In this document: one piece after another, positions 33,515-43,064 of the stretch | Position numbering within the stretch: the stretch's first letter is position 1 | Layout: every line of letters begins with the position of its first letter | Assembly: GCA_017501145.1 (NCBI GenBank) | Contig: JAFVXL010000076.1 | Location: 1 to 44,203, forward strand | DNA length: 44,203 nt | Direction of reading: 5' to 3' | DNA from: Clostridia bacterium | GTDB lineage: Bacteria; Bacillota; Clostridia; Christensenellales; Pumilibacteraceae | Made by a program: the position numbers and the translations under genes | Notes under the pieces: model-generated | The model's input: the letters and a program-made list of their open reading frames with translations, nothing else | Databases searched by the model: none | Told to the model about the DNA's origin: nothing

Positions 33515-33633
33515 GCGTAAGGAAGTTAGCTTATATCTCTTTGATAATTAAAATTATGTAATAGATAATTTTAATAACTATGAGGATGATTGAGAGTGTG
33601 TTCATAGTTTAGGTTAACCTCCTTATTTTTTTT
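33515..33633 (+). ncRNA. Candidate structured small RNA (about 119 nt)
   Basis: From the predicted start near 33515 to a T8 tract (33626-33633) the sequence folds as a three-way arrangement. P1: AAGGAAGTTAGC (33519-33530) pairs with GTTAACCTCCTT (33613-33624), 11 of 12 positions. P2: an 11-bp AU stem, 33547-33557 with 33565-33575. P3: AACTATGA (33576-33583) with TCATAGTT (33602-33609), 8 bp, directly abutting P2. P1 ends one base before the T tract, so it doubles as the terminator stem. The 3' strand contains CCUCCUU, the anti-Shine-Dalgarno sequence. It does not look like 6S, SRP, tmRNA or RNase P RNA. Function unknown. Confidence 0.6.
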
Positions 33634-33808
33634 ATACAAAAAACACGAAATAAAAGACGTGTCAAGTTAGGGGAGATTAACGAAAAAGACAGTATGTAAA
33701 AATACTGCCTTTTTTTATACGTAAGTATTATTTATTAGCTTTTTGAATCATGTAATTAAGCTCATTTTCATCTATTTCTTGAAAATTTTCGCCTAAGTAT
33801 TTTTTTTG
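33634..33808. other. Intergenic stretch between the small RNA and the DtxR/MntR gene
   Basis: It contains a hairpin terminator (33683-33716). On the minus strand, directly in frame after the TAA stop of the DtxR/MntR gene, runs a 25-codon open stretch (KKYLGENFQEIDENELNYMI, then QKANK and stop) without its own start codon near its beginning. This may be chance or a remnant of a longer protein. Nothing else is recognisable. Confidence 0.4.
33683..33716. terminator. Hairpin terminator downstream of the DtxR/MntR gene
   Basis: AAAAAG-A-CAGTAT pairs with ATACTG-C-CTTTTT, one mismatch, with A and T runs on both sides. Likely ends the metK operon on the minus strand. Confidence 0.65.
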
Positions 33809-34174
33809 TTACTTTTGCTCTACGTACTTTTTAATTATATCAAACAGCTCCTTTGAAATAACGTGCTCTATTCGGCAAGCGTTATCCTCTGCAAGCACCT
33901 GATCTGCGCCAAACGAAACAAGCAGCTTAGTAATGATATCGTGGCGCTCATAAATATCCTTTGCCTTGCTCAGTCCACTGTCCGAAAGCGAAATAACTCC
34001 GCTTTTGTCAATATCTATGTAGCCCTTAGTAAGCAATAAATTAACTGCTCGAGATACGCTTGACTTTGCATATCCAAGCTCGTTTGCTACGTCAACAGCA
34101 TGTACGTTGTGACTTGCCTTCTTCAAAATGTAAATGGTTTCAAGATACATTTCTTCCGATTCACGAACTTTCAT
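33809..34174 (-). CDS. DtxR/MntR-family metal-dependent transcriptional regulator
   Basis: A 121-residue winged-helix regulator with a C-terminal dimerisation segment. Visible: MKVRESEEMYLETIYILKKA at the start, HTH VANELGYAKSSVSRAVNLL, wing GYIDIDKSGVISLSDSG, and metal-site segments ERHDIITKLL and DACRIEHVIS-like DNACRIEHVIS. This is the short clostridial type without an SH3-like domain, sensing Fe2+ or Mn2+. It is the last gene of the metK-to-alaS operon, 18 nt after alaS. Confidence 0.88.
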   Translation of the reverse strand: MKVRESEEMYLETIYILKKASHNVHAVDVANELGYAKSSVSRAVNLLLTKGYIDIDKSGVISLSDSGLSKAKDIYERHDIITKLLVSFGADQVLAEDNACRIEHVISKELFDIIKKYVEQK

Positions 34175-34192
34175 ACTACTCTCCTTAAACTT

Positions 34193-35965
34193 TTATTCCA
34201 AAATGGCTTTAATTCTTCTAACACCAGCGCCCGACGATTGCTCTTTGAGAATGCGGAATTTGCCAAGCTCTCCAGTAGAGCTTGCGTGCGGTCCGCCGCA
34301 AATTTCCTTAGAAAATTCGCCCATGGTATATACCTTTACCTTTTCGCCATACTTAGACGCGAACAATCCGATTGCTCCTTGCGCTCTCGCTTCTTCTACC
34401 GTCATTTCCTCGCATACGATAGGCGCATTTGCCTTGATCGCATCGTTAACCATATCTTCTACGCTTTTGATCTCTTCTGGAGTGAGCGCTCTACCAAACG
34501 TAAAGTCAAATCTAAGACGCTCCTCTGTGATATTACTACCCTTTTGATTAGCGTTCTCGTCGTTAAGAACCTTTTTGAGAGCTGCGTGCATAAGGTGAGT
34601 AGCAGTATGAAGTCTTGTTATAGTTTCGGTATGGTCTGCGAGGCCGCCCTTAAACTTTTGCTCCGCGCCTGCGTGGCTCTTTTGCTGATGCTCTTTATAA
34701 GCGTTCTCAAATCCGTCGGTATCCACCTTGAGATTGTGCTCTTTTGCAAGCTCTACGGTCATCTCCACAGGGAATCCGTACGTTTCATAAAGTCTGAACG
34801 CCGCCTTTCCGCTGATAGTGTCGCCCTTTTGATAGAAAACGAGCTTTTCAAACTCCTTCATACCGGTAGATAAGGTTTTTTCAAAGCGTTCTTCTTCGGC
34901 GTTGATTTCTCCGATAATTTTGTCGCTGTTGGTTGCAAGCTCGTGATAAACGTCCTTGTATATATCTATGACGGTAAGCGCAATTTTGCTAAGGTCACCC
35001 TTGTTTAAGTTAAGCTGTCTGCCAAAGCGGATAGCTCTACGTAAAAGTCTGCGCAAAATATATCCTTGGTCCACATTGGAGCAGGTTACTCCACGCTCGT
35101 CGCCTATGATAAACACCGAGGTTCTAATATGGTCGGCAATAATTCGCTCCGCCTTAACGTCGCTGTTGGTTGCAAGCGAACGGATCTTTTCCAAAATAGG
35201 AATAAACAAGTCGGTATCATAAACGCTCTTTTTGCCCTGCAACGTGCAAAGAGTACGCTCTAAGCCCATACCCGTATCTACGTTTCGCTTAGCAAGCGGC
35301 TCAAACTTACCTTCCGCCGTCTTGTTGTACTGCATAAACACGTCGTTCCATATTTCGAGATATTTGCCACAGTCGCAAGCAGGACTGCACGTAGGCGAAC
35401 AGTCGTCCACGTCAGCAACGATAAACATTTCTGTATCAGGCCCGCACGGTCCGGTTATGCCCGCAGGTCCCCACCAGTTGTTAGACTTAGGCAAATAGAA
35501 AATACGCTCTTTAGGTATACCGCACTCGTTCCAAAGCTGCGCGCTTTCTTCGTCGCGAGGGCAGTCCTCATCACCTGCAAAAACGGTTACAGCTAAGCGG
35601 TTAGGATCAATACCTAAGTACTTCTCGCTAGTAAGGAATTCGTAGCTCCACGCGATTTGCTCCTTCTTAAAGTAATCGCCAAGCGACCAGTTGCCAAGCA
35701 TTTCAAAGAACGTACAATGGCTATCGTCGCCTACCTCGTCAATATCGCCGGTACGAACGCATTTTTGAACGTCGGCAAGTCTTGTACCACTAGGGTGCTT
35801 TGCGCCCAAAAGATACGGCACAAGCGGATGCATACCTGCGGTTGTGAACAGTACCGTCGGGTCATTTTCGGGTATAAGCGATGCCGAGCTTATAATTGCG
35901 TGGCCTTTTTCTGCATAGAAGTCAAGCCACATCTTTCTTAATGAATAGCTGTCTATCTTTTTCAT
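34193..35965 (-). CDS. alaS: Alanyl-tRNA synthetase, short form without C-terminal domain
   Basis: A 590-residue class II synthetase that charges tRNA-Ala. Present: aminoacylation domain (SLRKMWLDFYAEKGH, FTTAGMHPLVPYLLG, CTFFEMLGNWSLGDYF, NVDTGMGLERT), tRNA-recognition helices, and an editing domain with HTATH (His453/His457) and CGGPH (Cys556/His560). The protein ends at AGVRRIKAILE, exactly where the editing domain normally joins the C-Ala (DHHA1) domain; usual length is about 875. No remnant of the missing domain lies in the 18 nt before the next gene, so this appears a genuine short form. It follows glnS by 10 nt. Confidence 0.93.
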   Translation of the reverse strand: MKKIDSYSLRKMWLDFYAEKGHAIISSASLIPENDPTVLFTTAGMHPLVPYLLGAKHPSGTRLADVQKCVRTGDIDEVGDDSHCTFFEMLGNWSLGDYFKKEQIAWSYEFLTSEKYLGIDPNRLAVTVFAGDEDCPRDEESAQLWNECGIPKERIFYLPKSNNWWGPAGITGPCGPDTEMFIVADVDDCSPTCSPACDCGKYLEIWNDVFMQYNKTAEGKFEPLAKRNVDTGMGLERTLCTLQGKKSVYDTDLFIPILEKIRSLATNSDVKAERIIADHIRTSVFIIGDERGVTCSNVDQGYILRRLLRRAIRFGRQLNLNKGDLSKIALTVIDIYKDVYHELATNSDKIIGEINAEEERFEKTLSTGMKEFEKLVFYQKGDTISGKAAFRLYETYGFPVEMTVELAKEHNLKVDTDGFENAYKEHQQKSHAGAEQKFKGGLADHTETITRLHTATHLMHAALKKVLNDENANQKGSNITEERLRFDFTFGRALTPEEIKSVEDMVNDAIKANAPIVCEEMTVEEARAQGAIGLFASKYGEKVKVYTMGEFSKEICGGPHASSTGELGKFRILKEQSSGAGVRRIKAILE

Positions 35966-35975
35966 AATTTCCTCT

Positions 35976-37595
35976 CTATTTTTTGTAACTGTCTTTTAGA
36001 CTTACAACAAGGTTGTATACGAGCTTTTCTTCCTTGATATCCCTGCAAAAATATCCTTGTCTTAAGAACTGGAACGATTGTCCGCCCTTTGCTAAGCTAA
36101 GATACTTTTCGGCTTTTGCTTGCATTACTTTAAGCGAATCAGGATTCATGCGCTCGGAAAAATCCATTTTTTCTTCTGTATCAAGAAGCAAATAGTCGTA
36201 CATACGGGCTTCAACGTCCACGGAAGTCTTAGCGTCAACCCAGTGAATAACGCCCTTGACCTTAATACCGCTGTTGTCTTGGCCTGACTTAGTTCCTTCC
36301 ACAATTTCCGCCTTGACGCAAGTAACCTTGTCGCCGTCCATTTCGTATCCGACAGCCTTAATTATATAAGCGCCCTTAAGTCTTACCATACCGTCTAAAG
36401 TCAATCTCTTAAACTTGGGCGGAGGAACAACCTCAAAGTCGCTACGCTCTATATAAAGCTCGTTGCTAAGCGTTATTTTACGCGTTCCGCTTCCTTCTGC
36501 CGTCGGATTTATTTCGAAGTCAAGCTCCTCGCTAAAATTGTCGTCGCGGTTAACGATTATTAGCTTAATTGGATCAAGAACAGCCATAGCACGCGGCGCA
36601 TTGGCGTTAAGCTCGTCACGAATACAGCTTTCGAGCAAGCCCGTTTCCACTTCGCTGTTAGCCTTGCTTACTCCTATCTTTTCGCAAAAATCACGCAAGC
36701 TGCTCGGAGTATATCCCCTGCGCCTTAAGCCAGCAATAGTTGGCATACGCGGATCGTCCCAACCGTCTACCGCGCCCGTGTCAACAAGCTTTTTTAGATA
36801 ACGCTTGCTCATTATGGTACGCTTAATACTAAGACGGGCAAACTCGTACTGATGAGGCGGATTGACAAATTCGCACTCTCTTACTATCCAGTCATAAAGC
36901 GGACGGTGATCTTCGAATTCGAGAGTGCATATAGAATGCGTTATTCCCTCGATTGCATCTTCTATAGGATGAGCAAAGTCGTACATAGGATAAATGCACC
37001 ATTTATCGCCTTGACGGTGATGAGCCTCATGCACTACGCGATATATTATCGGATCGCGCATATTTATGTTAGGACTAGCCATATCGATCTTTGCTCTTAA
37101 TATGAGCGCCCCGTCAGCCACAAGACCGTTTTTCATATCATCAAAGAGCTTTAGGCTTTCTTCTATCGGACGATTGCGGTTTTTGCTCTCTACGCCAGGC
37201 TCAGTAAGCGTTCCTCTCGTGAGCCTGATTTCTTCTGCGTTCATATCGTCTACGTACGCCTTGCCTTTTTTGATAAGCTTAACCGCGCATTCGTACATCT
37301 TATCAAAGTAGTCGGATGCAAACAGCACGTTAGACGTATCTACGCCAAGCCACTTAACGTCGTCAACGATAGAACGCACGAATTCGTCGTCTTCTTTGGC
37401 TGGATTAGTGTCGTCAAAGCGCAACTTAAATTTGCCGCCGTACTTTACTGCCGTACCGTAGTAGTTAAGACAAATACTCTTAACGTGGCCGATATGCAAA
37501 TATCCGTTTGGCTCGGGCGGAAAGCGGGTAACAATGCTTTTTACCTTACCTTCGCTCAAATCGCTCTCTATAATGTCTTCTATAAAATTACTCAT
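35976..37595 (-). CDS. glnS: Glutaminyl-tRNA synthetase
   Basis: A 539-residue class I synthetase charging tRNA-Gln directly. Visible: PPEPNGYLHIGHVKSICLN (HIGH motif), RFDDTNPAKED, DPIIYRVVHEAHHRQGDKW, YDFAHPIEDAIEGITHS, and IMSKRYLKKLV (KMSKS equivalent), followed by the anticodon-binding beta-barrels ending with GQSFQFLRQGYFCRDI. Many Clostridia use the GatCAB route instead, so direct charging is a useful lineage marker. The ribosome site is TAGGAG. Confidence 0.94.
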   Translation of the reverse strand: MSNFIEDIIESDLSEGKVKSIVTRFPPEPNGYLHIGHVKSICLNYYGTAVKYGGKFKLRFDDTNPAKEDDEFVRSIVDDVKWLGVDTSNVLFASDYFDKMYECAVKLIKKGKAYVDDMNAEEIRLTRGTLTEPGVESKNRNRPIEESLKLFDDMKNGLVADGALILRAKIDMASPNINMRDPIIYRVVHEAHHRQGDKWCIYPMYDFAHPIEDAIEGITHSICTLEFEDHRPLYDWIVRECEFVNPPHQYEFARLSIKRTIMSKRYLKKLVDTGAVDGWDDPRMPTIAGLRRRGYTPSSLRDFCEKIGVSKANSEVETGLLESCIRDELNANAPRAMAVLDPIKLIIVNRDDNFSEELDFEINPTAEGSGTRKITLSNELYIERSDFEVVPPPKFKRLTLDGMVRLKGAYIIKAVGYEMDGDKVTCVKAEIVEGTKSGQDNSGIKVKGVIHWVDAKTSVDVEARMYDYLLLDTEEKMDFSERMNPDSLKVMQAKAEKYLSLAKGGQSFQFLRQGYFCRDIKEEKLVYNLVVSLKDSYKK

Positions 37596-37610
37596 AGTAT
37601 AACTCCTATG

Positions 37611-37985
37611 TTAGTGTCCACCGCAAAGGCTACCCTTAAAGGTTATTTTATCACTCTGAACGTACATAAATCCGTCCTCCGCTTGCTCAAAGCCAAACGC
37701 CTTAAAGTACGGTCTGCTCTCTACCCTTACCATAATGGGAAGCTCAAACAAATTGACGATATTGAGTGTAGAGCGAGCTAACAAATCAAAGTACGGAAAC
37801 GGCTTGTCCTTTACGATAATTTGTCTGATTTCTACCACCGTTTTGTCTAAACCTATTACGGATGCGCCTATCCAAGCGCCGCCTTCCTCCATAAGAAGAA
37901 CGCGTTCGTCAGCCGAAAGCTTTCCGCCAAGCGAGTCAACTATGGGTTTTGCTTGCTCATAAGTATATTCTTTTACAGTAACCAT
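37611..37985 (-). CDS. Small GNAT-like protein of unknown function
   Basis: A 124-residue protein. Its pattern (ERVLLMEEGGAWIGASVIG, KTVVEIRQIIVKDKPFPYF, VESRPYFKAFGFEQAEDGFM) recalls the GNAT acetyltransferase fold with its closing Y-F-K-A-F-G-F element, but the acetyl-CoA-binding R/Q-x-x-G-x-G/A motif is not visible, so activity is doubtful. It ends in the unusual LCGGH, a possible metal-binding tail. It overlaps recD2 by one base (TGATG) and precedes glnS by 15 nt in the metK operon. Confidence 0.65.
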   Translation of the reverse strand: MVTVKEYTYEQAKPIVDSLGGKLSADERVLLMEEGGAWIGASVIGLDKTVVEIRQIIVKDKPFPYFDLLARSTLNIVNLFELPIMVRVESRPYFKAFGFEQAEDGFMYVQSDKITFKGSLCGGH

Positions 37986-40186
37986 CAGATTTCTCCGTAT
38001 AATAAATTATTGTCGTTGTATAATTCAATCAAAAAAGTTTTTAATCCGCTATATCTTTTTGCGATATAATTGTTGTCCACCATGCGCTTTAGGTAATATT
38101 CGTCGCCAACAAGCGCAACGAATTTTTTTGCTCTCGTTATTGCGGTATACAGTAGGTTTCTCGTCATAATCATGGGGCTTCCGCCCGTTATGGGTATTAT
38201 TACGCCTACGTACTCCGAGCCTTGGCTCTTATGAACAGTTATTGCGTATGCCGGCATAAGCTCGCCGCGCGTATCGGACGTATAAACCACATTTCTGCCG
38301 TCATCAAGCAAAACGGTTATTTCGCCGCTAGCGCGATTAACGTCAGTTATTATACCCGTATCGCCGTTAAACACGCCCTCGCCCTTTTCGTAATACGGCT
38401 CCTTGCGCACCCATTCAAGCTGGTAGTTGTTGGCTGTGTGCATAACCTTGTCACCCACACGAAATATAACTTCGCCACTCGTGATTTGCTTGCCTATCGG
38501 GTTAATAACCTCTTGGAGCATTTTGTTAAGGGCGATAGTTCCACAAAAACCGTTTTTTACAGGACACAAGACCTGAATTTTTTGCGCGCTTTCGCCAAGA
38601 TAGTTAGGAATTCGCCTTGCCGCCATATCTACGACGGTTTTTGCTATCATAGCCGCATCCCTGCCCTTTACAAAAAAGAAATCCTTGTCCTTTGCGCTTA
38701 TATCGGGCATTTTGCCTTGGTTTACGGCGTGTGCATTTTGCGCAATTAGGCTACGCTCGTCCTGCCTATATATATGAGTAAGCATTACGGTAGGAACTAA
38801 CTCGCTGCCTATTATGTCTGCAAGCACGTTTCCTGCCCCTACGCTTGGAAGCTGATCCTTGTCGCCTACAAGAATAAGCCTCGTGCCGCTACGCAATCTG
38901 CGAATAAGCATATTAAGCAGCACTACGTCCACCATCGAAAACTCGTCAACTATCACAGCGTCGCAATTAAGTGGCTTTTGCGACGTTTTGTAATCAAACT
39001 GCCCAACGTCTTTTATTAAGGCGCGATGAATAGTAGACGCATCTCGCTCGGTGCTTTCGCTAAGTCTTTTTGCCGCGCGTCCCGTAGGAGCCATTAGCAT
39101 TGTAGAAATTTTTAGCTTTTCGCAAATTTCGATAATGCATTTGACTACCGTAGTCTTTCCTGTACCCGGGCCGCCTGTTATTACTGATACGCCGTTAGAA
39201 ATCGCTGCCACAACGGCTTGCTTTTGGCCTTCGTGGAGTCTAACGCCATTTCGACGTTCAAAATGCTCTATATCAGCCTTAGTGTCGTACCCTATTCGGT
39301 TAGATTCGAGAATAAGACGCGCAAGTCCTGCCGCTGAGCCACGCTCGCATTGATAAATAAATCTCTTAAATATTGCTCTCGTCCCATCTATATCCACGCT
39401 CTTTATCTTGCCATCTATGACAAGACCGTCTATCTCGTCCTCTACGCTCGCCTGCTCACAGCTAAGCAGCTGCGCAGTAAGCGGAACAAGCTCGTCTATC
39501 GGCAAATAGGTGTTGCCGTTTTCGCCGGCTTGATCCAACTCATGCAACAGCCCTGCTCGTATTCTAAACGGACTGTTTGTGGGCAAGCCTTGCCTTAATG
39601 CAATACGGTCTGCCGTAACAAATCCTATTCCGTCAATATCTTCTATAAGCTTGTACGGATTTTGCGAAACAATTTTTTCAGTTTCGTCCCCATAGAATTT
39701 GTAAATTTTGAGCGCTGTGCCAAGTGATATATCTTGCGACTGCAAGTACATTATCGCGTCTTGCGCTTTTTTGTTTTGAAGGTACGCTTCGCTAATAGCC
39801 ACAGCTCGGCTCGGCGTAATGCCCCTTATTGTAGCTAATCTATTAGGAAATTTTTCTATTACCTCTAACGCATCTTTGCCAAACGTCGAAACTATCGCAA
39901 GCGCGGTTTTTGGACCTACGCCTTTGATAAGCCCACTTCCTAAAAATCTAACTATACCGTCCGCCGTTTGGGGCGTTATTGGCTTAATGTCACTAACCTT
40001 AAATTGTTTGCCAAACTTTGCGTGAATAACGTATTCGCCAAAAACCTCGACTTCTTCGCCCTCGGAAACGGGCGGAAAATTGCCTACCGCCACGATAGGC
40101 TCGCCCTCAACGTCCAAAACGGCAATTGTATAACCGTTTTCGTCGTTCCTAAAACGAATTTCGTCAATGCTTCCTTTTAGCTTCAT
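37985..40186 (-). CDS. recD2: RecD2-type ATP-dependent DNA helicase
   Basis: A 733-residue SF1B 5'-3' helicase of the stand-alone RecD2 family (no RecBC partner). The N-terminal OB-like start ([20 protein letters not shown]) is typical, then helix-hairpin-helix repeats ([33 protein letters not shown]). Motor motifs: [14 protein letters not shown] (Walker A), [12 protein letters not shown] (Walker B), [21 protein letters not shown]-type motif III, and [17 protein letters not shown] with [17 protein letters not shown] near the end. It starts within the metK stop (ATGA overlap). Confidence 0.94.
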   Translation of the reverse strand: MKLKGSIDEIRFRNDENGYTIAVLDVEGEPIVAVGNFPPVSEGEEVEVFGEYVIHAKFGKQFKVSDIKPITPQTADGIVRFLGSGLIKGVGPKTALAIVSTFGKDALEVIEKFPNRLATIRGITPSRAVAISEAYLQNKKAQDAIMYLQSQDISLGTALKIYKFYGDETEKIVSQNPYKLIEDIDGIGFVTADRIALRQGLPTNSPFRIRAGLLHELDQAGENGNTYLPIDELVPLTAQLLSCEQASVEDEIDGLVIDGKIKSVDIDGTRAIFKRFIYQCERGSAAGLARLILESNRIGYDTKADIEHFERRNGVRLHEGQKQAVVAAISNGVSVITGGPGTGKTTVVKCIIEICEKLKISTMLMAPTGRAAKRLSESTERDASTIHRALIKDVGQFDYKTSQKPLNCDAVIVDEFSMVDVVLLNMLIRRLRSGTRLILVGDKDQLPSVGAGNVLADIIGSELVPTVMLTHIYRQDERSLIAQNAHAVNQGKMPDISAKDKDFFFVKGRDAAMIAKTVVDMAARRIPNYLGESAQKIQVLCPVKNGFCGTIALNKMLQEVINPIGKQITSGEVIFRVGDKVMHTANNYQLEWVRKEPYYEKGEGVFNGDTGIITDVNRASGEITVLLDDGRNVVYTSDTRGELMPAYAITVHKSQGSEYVGVIIPITGGSPMIMTRNLLYTAITRAKKFVALVGDEYYLKRMVDNNYIAKRYSGLKTFLIELYNDNNLLYGEI

Positions 40187-41358
40187 CTAAGATATTGCTT
40201 TAACTCCTGTGCTTTGTTAGTTTGCTCCCACGGTAATCTATCCTTGCCCAAATGTCCGTAGTTGGTCGTTTGCGAATATATGGGCGCGCGCAATCCAAGC
40301 TCATTTATGATAGAATACGGTCTAAAGTCAAAGTGCTTGTTTATAATATCTATAAGCTCTTCGTTAGTAAGCTTGCTACTGCCAAAGGTGTCTACGCATA
40401 TCGAAACGGGCTGTGCCTTGCCTATTGCGTACGCAACCTGAAGCTGAACCTTGTCCGCAAGCCCGGCAGCTACGATATTTTTGCATACGTATCTAGCATA
40501 GTACGTAGCCGATCTATCTACCTTAGTAGGATCTTTGCCCGAAAATGCTCCGCCACCGTGCGGACACATTCCGCCGTACGTATCTACAATAATCTTTCTG
40601 CCCGTAAGTCCGCTATCGCCGTGCGGTCCGCCTATAACGAATCTGCCCGTAGGATTTATCAAGAATTTGGTATCCTTGTTTACCATGTCGGCAGGAACTA
40701 TCTTCAAAATTACTTCGTCTATGATGTGCTTACGGAGCTGATCCAAATCTACATCAGGATCGTGTTGAGCCGAAAGAACAACCGTATCCACGTAAGCGGG
40801 CTTGTCATTTACGTAAGCAACCGTAACTTGAGCCTTGCCGTCCGGTCTAAGTCCCTTGACAACACCTTGCTTTCTTACTGCCGTAAGACGTTGAGTAAGC
40901 ATGTGAGCAAGCGCTATCGGAAGCGGCATAAGCTCAGGTGTTTCGGTACAAGCGTATCCAAACATCATACCTTGATCTCCTGCTCCAATACGGTCTGCAG
41001 GATCAGCCGACTCCTTGCTCTCTATTGCATCGCTAACTCCCATAGAAATATCCGCAGATTGCTCGTTTATATACGTCAAAACTGCGCAATTATGATAATC
41101 AAAGCCAAGCGACGAATCGTTATAACCTATCTCCTTGATTACTCCACGCACAACTTTAGGAATATCTATATATTGCTCGGTAGTGAATTCGCCCATAACC
41201 ATAACCATACCGGTGGTGCAACAAACCTCACACGCCACGCGCGAATTAGGATCGCCCTTAAGCGCCTCATCCAAAATACCATCCGAAATGGCGTCACACA
41301 CCTTGTCCGGATGTCCTTCGGTTACACTTTCACTAGAAAACAACTTGATTTTATCCAT
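40183..41358 (-). CDS. metK: S-adenosylmethionine synthetase
   Basis: A 391-residue enzyme making SAM from methionine and ATP. Visible: [32 protein letters not shown] (the GAGDQG signature), [21 protein letters not shown] and [16 protein letters not shown] (phosphate loop). The start is at 41358 with GGAGGG 4 nt upstream; the frame is open 16 codons further but inside the leader. First gene of the operon metK-recD2-GNAT-glnS-alaS-DtxR. No SAM riboswitch is visible in the short leader. Confidence 0.95.
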   Translation of the reverse strand: MDKIKLFSSESVTEGHPDKVCDAISDGILDEALKGDPNSRVACEVCCTTGMVMVMGEFTTEQYIDIPKVVRGVIKEIGYNDSSLGFDYHNCAVLTYINEQSADISMGVSDAIESKESADPADRIGAGDQGMMFGYACTETPELMPLPIALAHMLTQRLTAVRKQGVVKGLRPDGKAQVTVAYVNDKPAYVDTVVLSAQHDPDVDLDQLRKHIIDEVILKIVPADMVNKDTKFLINPTGRFVIGGPHGDSGLTGRKIIVDTYGGMCPHGGGAFSGKDPTKVDRSATYYARYVCKNIVAAGLADKVQLQVAYAIGKAQPVSICVDTFGSSKLTNEELIDIINKHFDFRPYSIINELGLRAPIYSQTTNYGHLGKDRLPWEQTNKAQELKQYLR

Positions 41359-41397
41359 AGTACCCTCCAAAAATGGAAAATAATGCTCTAAGTAAAT

Positions 41398-41426
41398 ATT
41401 ATACAATATTTACCGCTACTAGTCAA
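41398..41426 (-). promoter_or_regulatory. Sigma-A promoter of the metK operon
   Basis: TTGACT (41426-41421), 17 bp, TATAAT (41403-41398). Confidence 0.82.
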
Positions 41427-41562
41427 GAGTTTAAGGTCTATTTTGTTACTCTAAGCAATACTCTTTTGTTTCAATCGCATATGGATATTTTGCCCCATCG
41501 CGCTTTATGCCGCAATTATTGTGATAGTAACGCTGTTTTAGCCATTATAGCTACTTAAACAG

Positions 41563-41591
41563 TTGACAATTACTTAAAAACAAGGTAAACT
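41563..41591 (+). promoter_or_regulatory. Promoter of proS
   Basis: TTGACA (41563-41568), 17 bp, TAAACT (41586-41591). The ATG at 41616 follows GAGAGG. The preceding 130 bp (41427-41562) show nothing recognisable. Confidence 0.75.
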
Positions 41592-41615
41592 TATGTAGTT
41601 TACGAGAGGTTTTTT

Positions 41616-43055
41616 ATGGCAAAGGAAAAAGAATTTGTAAAAGAAATTGCATCTATCCACGAGAACTTTCCTCAGTGGTACACAGACGTTGTGCTTAAAA
41701 CGCAGCTTGTCGACTACGGCCCCGTTAAGGGCACGATGGTAATTCGCCCTTACGGCTATGCGATTTGGGAGCTTATCCAAAAAGAGCTTGACGCTCGATT
41801 TAAGGAAACAGGCCACGAAAACGCATATTTTCCGCTATTTATCCCATACAGCTATTTGCTTAAAGAAGCAGAGCACGTCGAAGGCTTTGCGCCCGAGGTT
41901 GCAATAGTTACAAAGGCAGGCGCGGCAGAATTGTCCGAGCCGCTCGTAGTTCGCCCCACTAGCGAAACGATTATTTGCGAAATGTACTCTAAGTGGGTTG
42001 AGTCTTATAGAGATTTGCCCATGCTTATCAACCAATGGGCAAACGTTGTAAGATGGGAAAAGACCACCCGTCCTTTCCTTAGAACAAGCGAATTCTTGTG
42101 GCAAGAGGGTCACACTCTCCACGCATCCGAGGAAGAAGCACAGGAAGAGACCTTGAAAATGCTACACGTATACGAAGAATTTGCACACAACGTCTTGGCT
42201 ATACCTATGTTTATGGGACAAAAGAGCGAAAAGGAAAAGTTTGCGGGAGCTAAAGCAACCTACTCTATCGAAGCTATGATGCAAGACGGTAAGAGCTTAC
42301 AGTCGGGCACTACCCACTTCTTTGGAACTAACTTCTCCGCCGCATTTGATATCAAATATCTTGACCGCGACGGCAAGCTCAAAAATCCGTACCAGACATC
42401 TTGGGGCGTTTCCACAAGACTTATCGGCGCGATTATTATGTCGCACGGTGACGAGCGCGGACTTTGCTTACCTCCGCGCGTTGCTCCCATACAAGCTGTT
42501 ATTATCCCCGTCGCTATGCACAAAGCAGGCGTTAAGGAAAAGTGCGCAGAAGTGTTTGAGTCGCTCAAAAAGAATTTCCGCGTAAAGCTTGACGATAGAG
42601 ATTACAGCCCCGGCTGGAAGTTTAATGAATACGAAATGAAGGGTGTGCCCGTTCGTATCGAAATAGGCCCCCGTGATATCGAAAACGGCGTTGCAGTACT
42701 TGCAAGACGCGATATAGAGGGCGGCGCGAAGATTCAAGTTCCGCTTGACGAGCTTAACCAAAGACTTGCCGCGCTTTTGGATGAAGTGCACGAAAATATG
42801 TACAACAAGGCGCTTAAGTTCAGAGATTCGCACGTAAAAACCGTAAGCAATATAGACGAGCTCAAAGAAGCAGTTGACGGCGGCAACTTCGCCCTCACGA
42901 TGTGGTGCGGCGACCGTGAATGCGAGGATAAAGTTAAAGAGCTTACTAATGCATCCACCCGTAATATGCCGTTTGACCAAACTCCCTGCGGTGATACCTG
43001 CGTGTGCTGCGGCAAAAAAGCAACCAAAAAGATTTACTTCGGTAAAGCGTATTAA
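41616..43055 (+). CDS. proS: Prolyl-tRNA synthetase, archaeal/eukaryote-like type
   Basis: A 479-residue class II synthetase charging tRNA-Pro. Visible: ENFPQWYTDVVLKTQLVDYG, VRPTSETIICEMYSKW (motif 2 region), RWEKTTRPFLRTSEFLWQEGH, and GDERGLCLPPRVAPIQ (motif 3). The C-terminal zinc-type extension is present with CGDRECEDKV and CGDTCVCCGKKA, and the chain ends in Y. The lack of the large insertion/editing domain marks the ProS type 3 found in many Firmicutes along with archaea. Single-gene unit. Confidence 0.95.
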   Translation: MAKEKEFVKEIASIHENFPQWYTDVVLKTQLVDYGPVKGTMVIRPYGYAIWELIQKELDARFKETGHENAYFPLFIPYSYLLKEAEHVEGFAPEVAIVTKAGAAELSEPLVVRPTSETIICEMYSKWVESYRDLPMLINQWANVVRWEKTTRPFLRTSEFLWQEGHTLHASEEEAQEETLKMLHVYEEFAHNVLAIPMFMGQKSEKEKFAGAKATYSIEAMMQDGKSLQSGTTHFFGTNFSAAFDIKYLDRDGKLKNPYQTSWGVSTRLIGAIIMSHGDERGLCLPPRVAPIQAVIIPVAMHKAGVKEKCAEVFESLKKNFRVKLDDRDYSPGWKFNEYEMKGVPVRIEIGPRDIENGVAVLARRDIEGGAKIQVPLDELNQRLAALLDEVHENMYNKALKFRDSHVKTVSNIDELKEAVDGGNFALTMWCGDRECEDKVKELTNASTRNMPFDQTPCGDTCVCCGKKATKKIYFGKAY

Positions 43056-43064
43056 TTAATAAAC

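Noticed and set aside
33580-33612. Ten-codon ORF (MRMIESVFIV) inside the candidate small RNA
   Set aside because: No ribosome site in front of it and its codons lie in the P3 stem-loop; more likely chance.
41359-41397. SAM riboswitch upstream of metK
   Set aside because: The leader between promoter and start codon is about 30 nt, too short for any SAM riboswitch aptamer.
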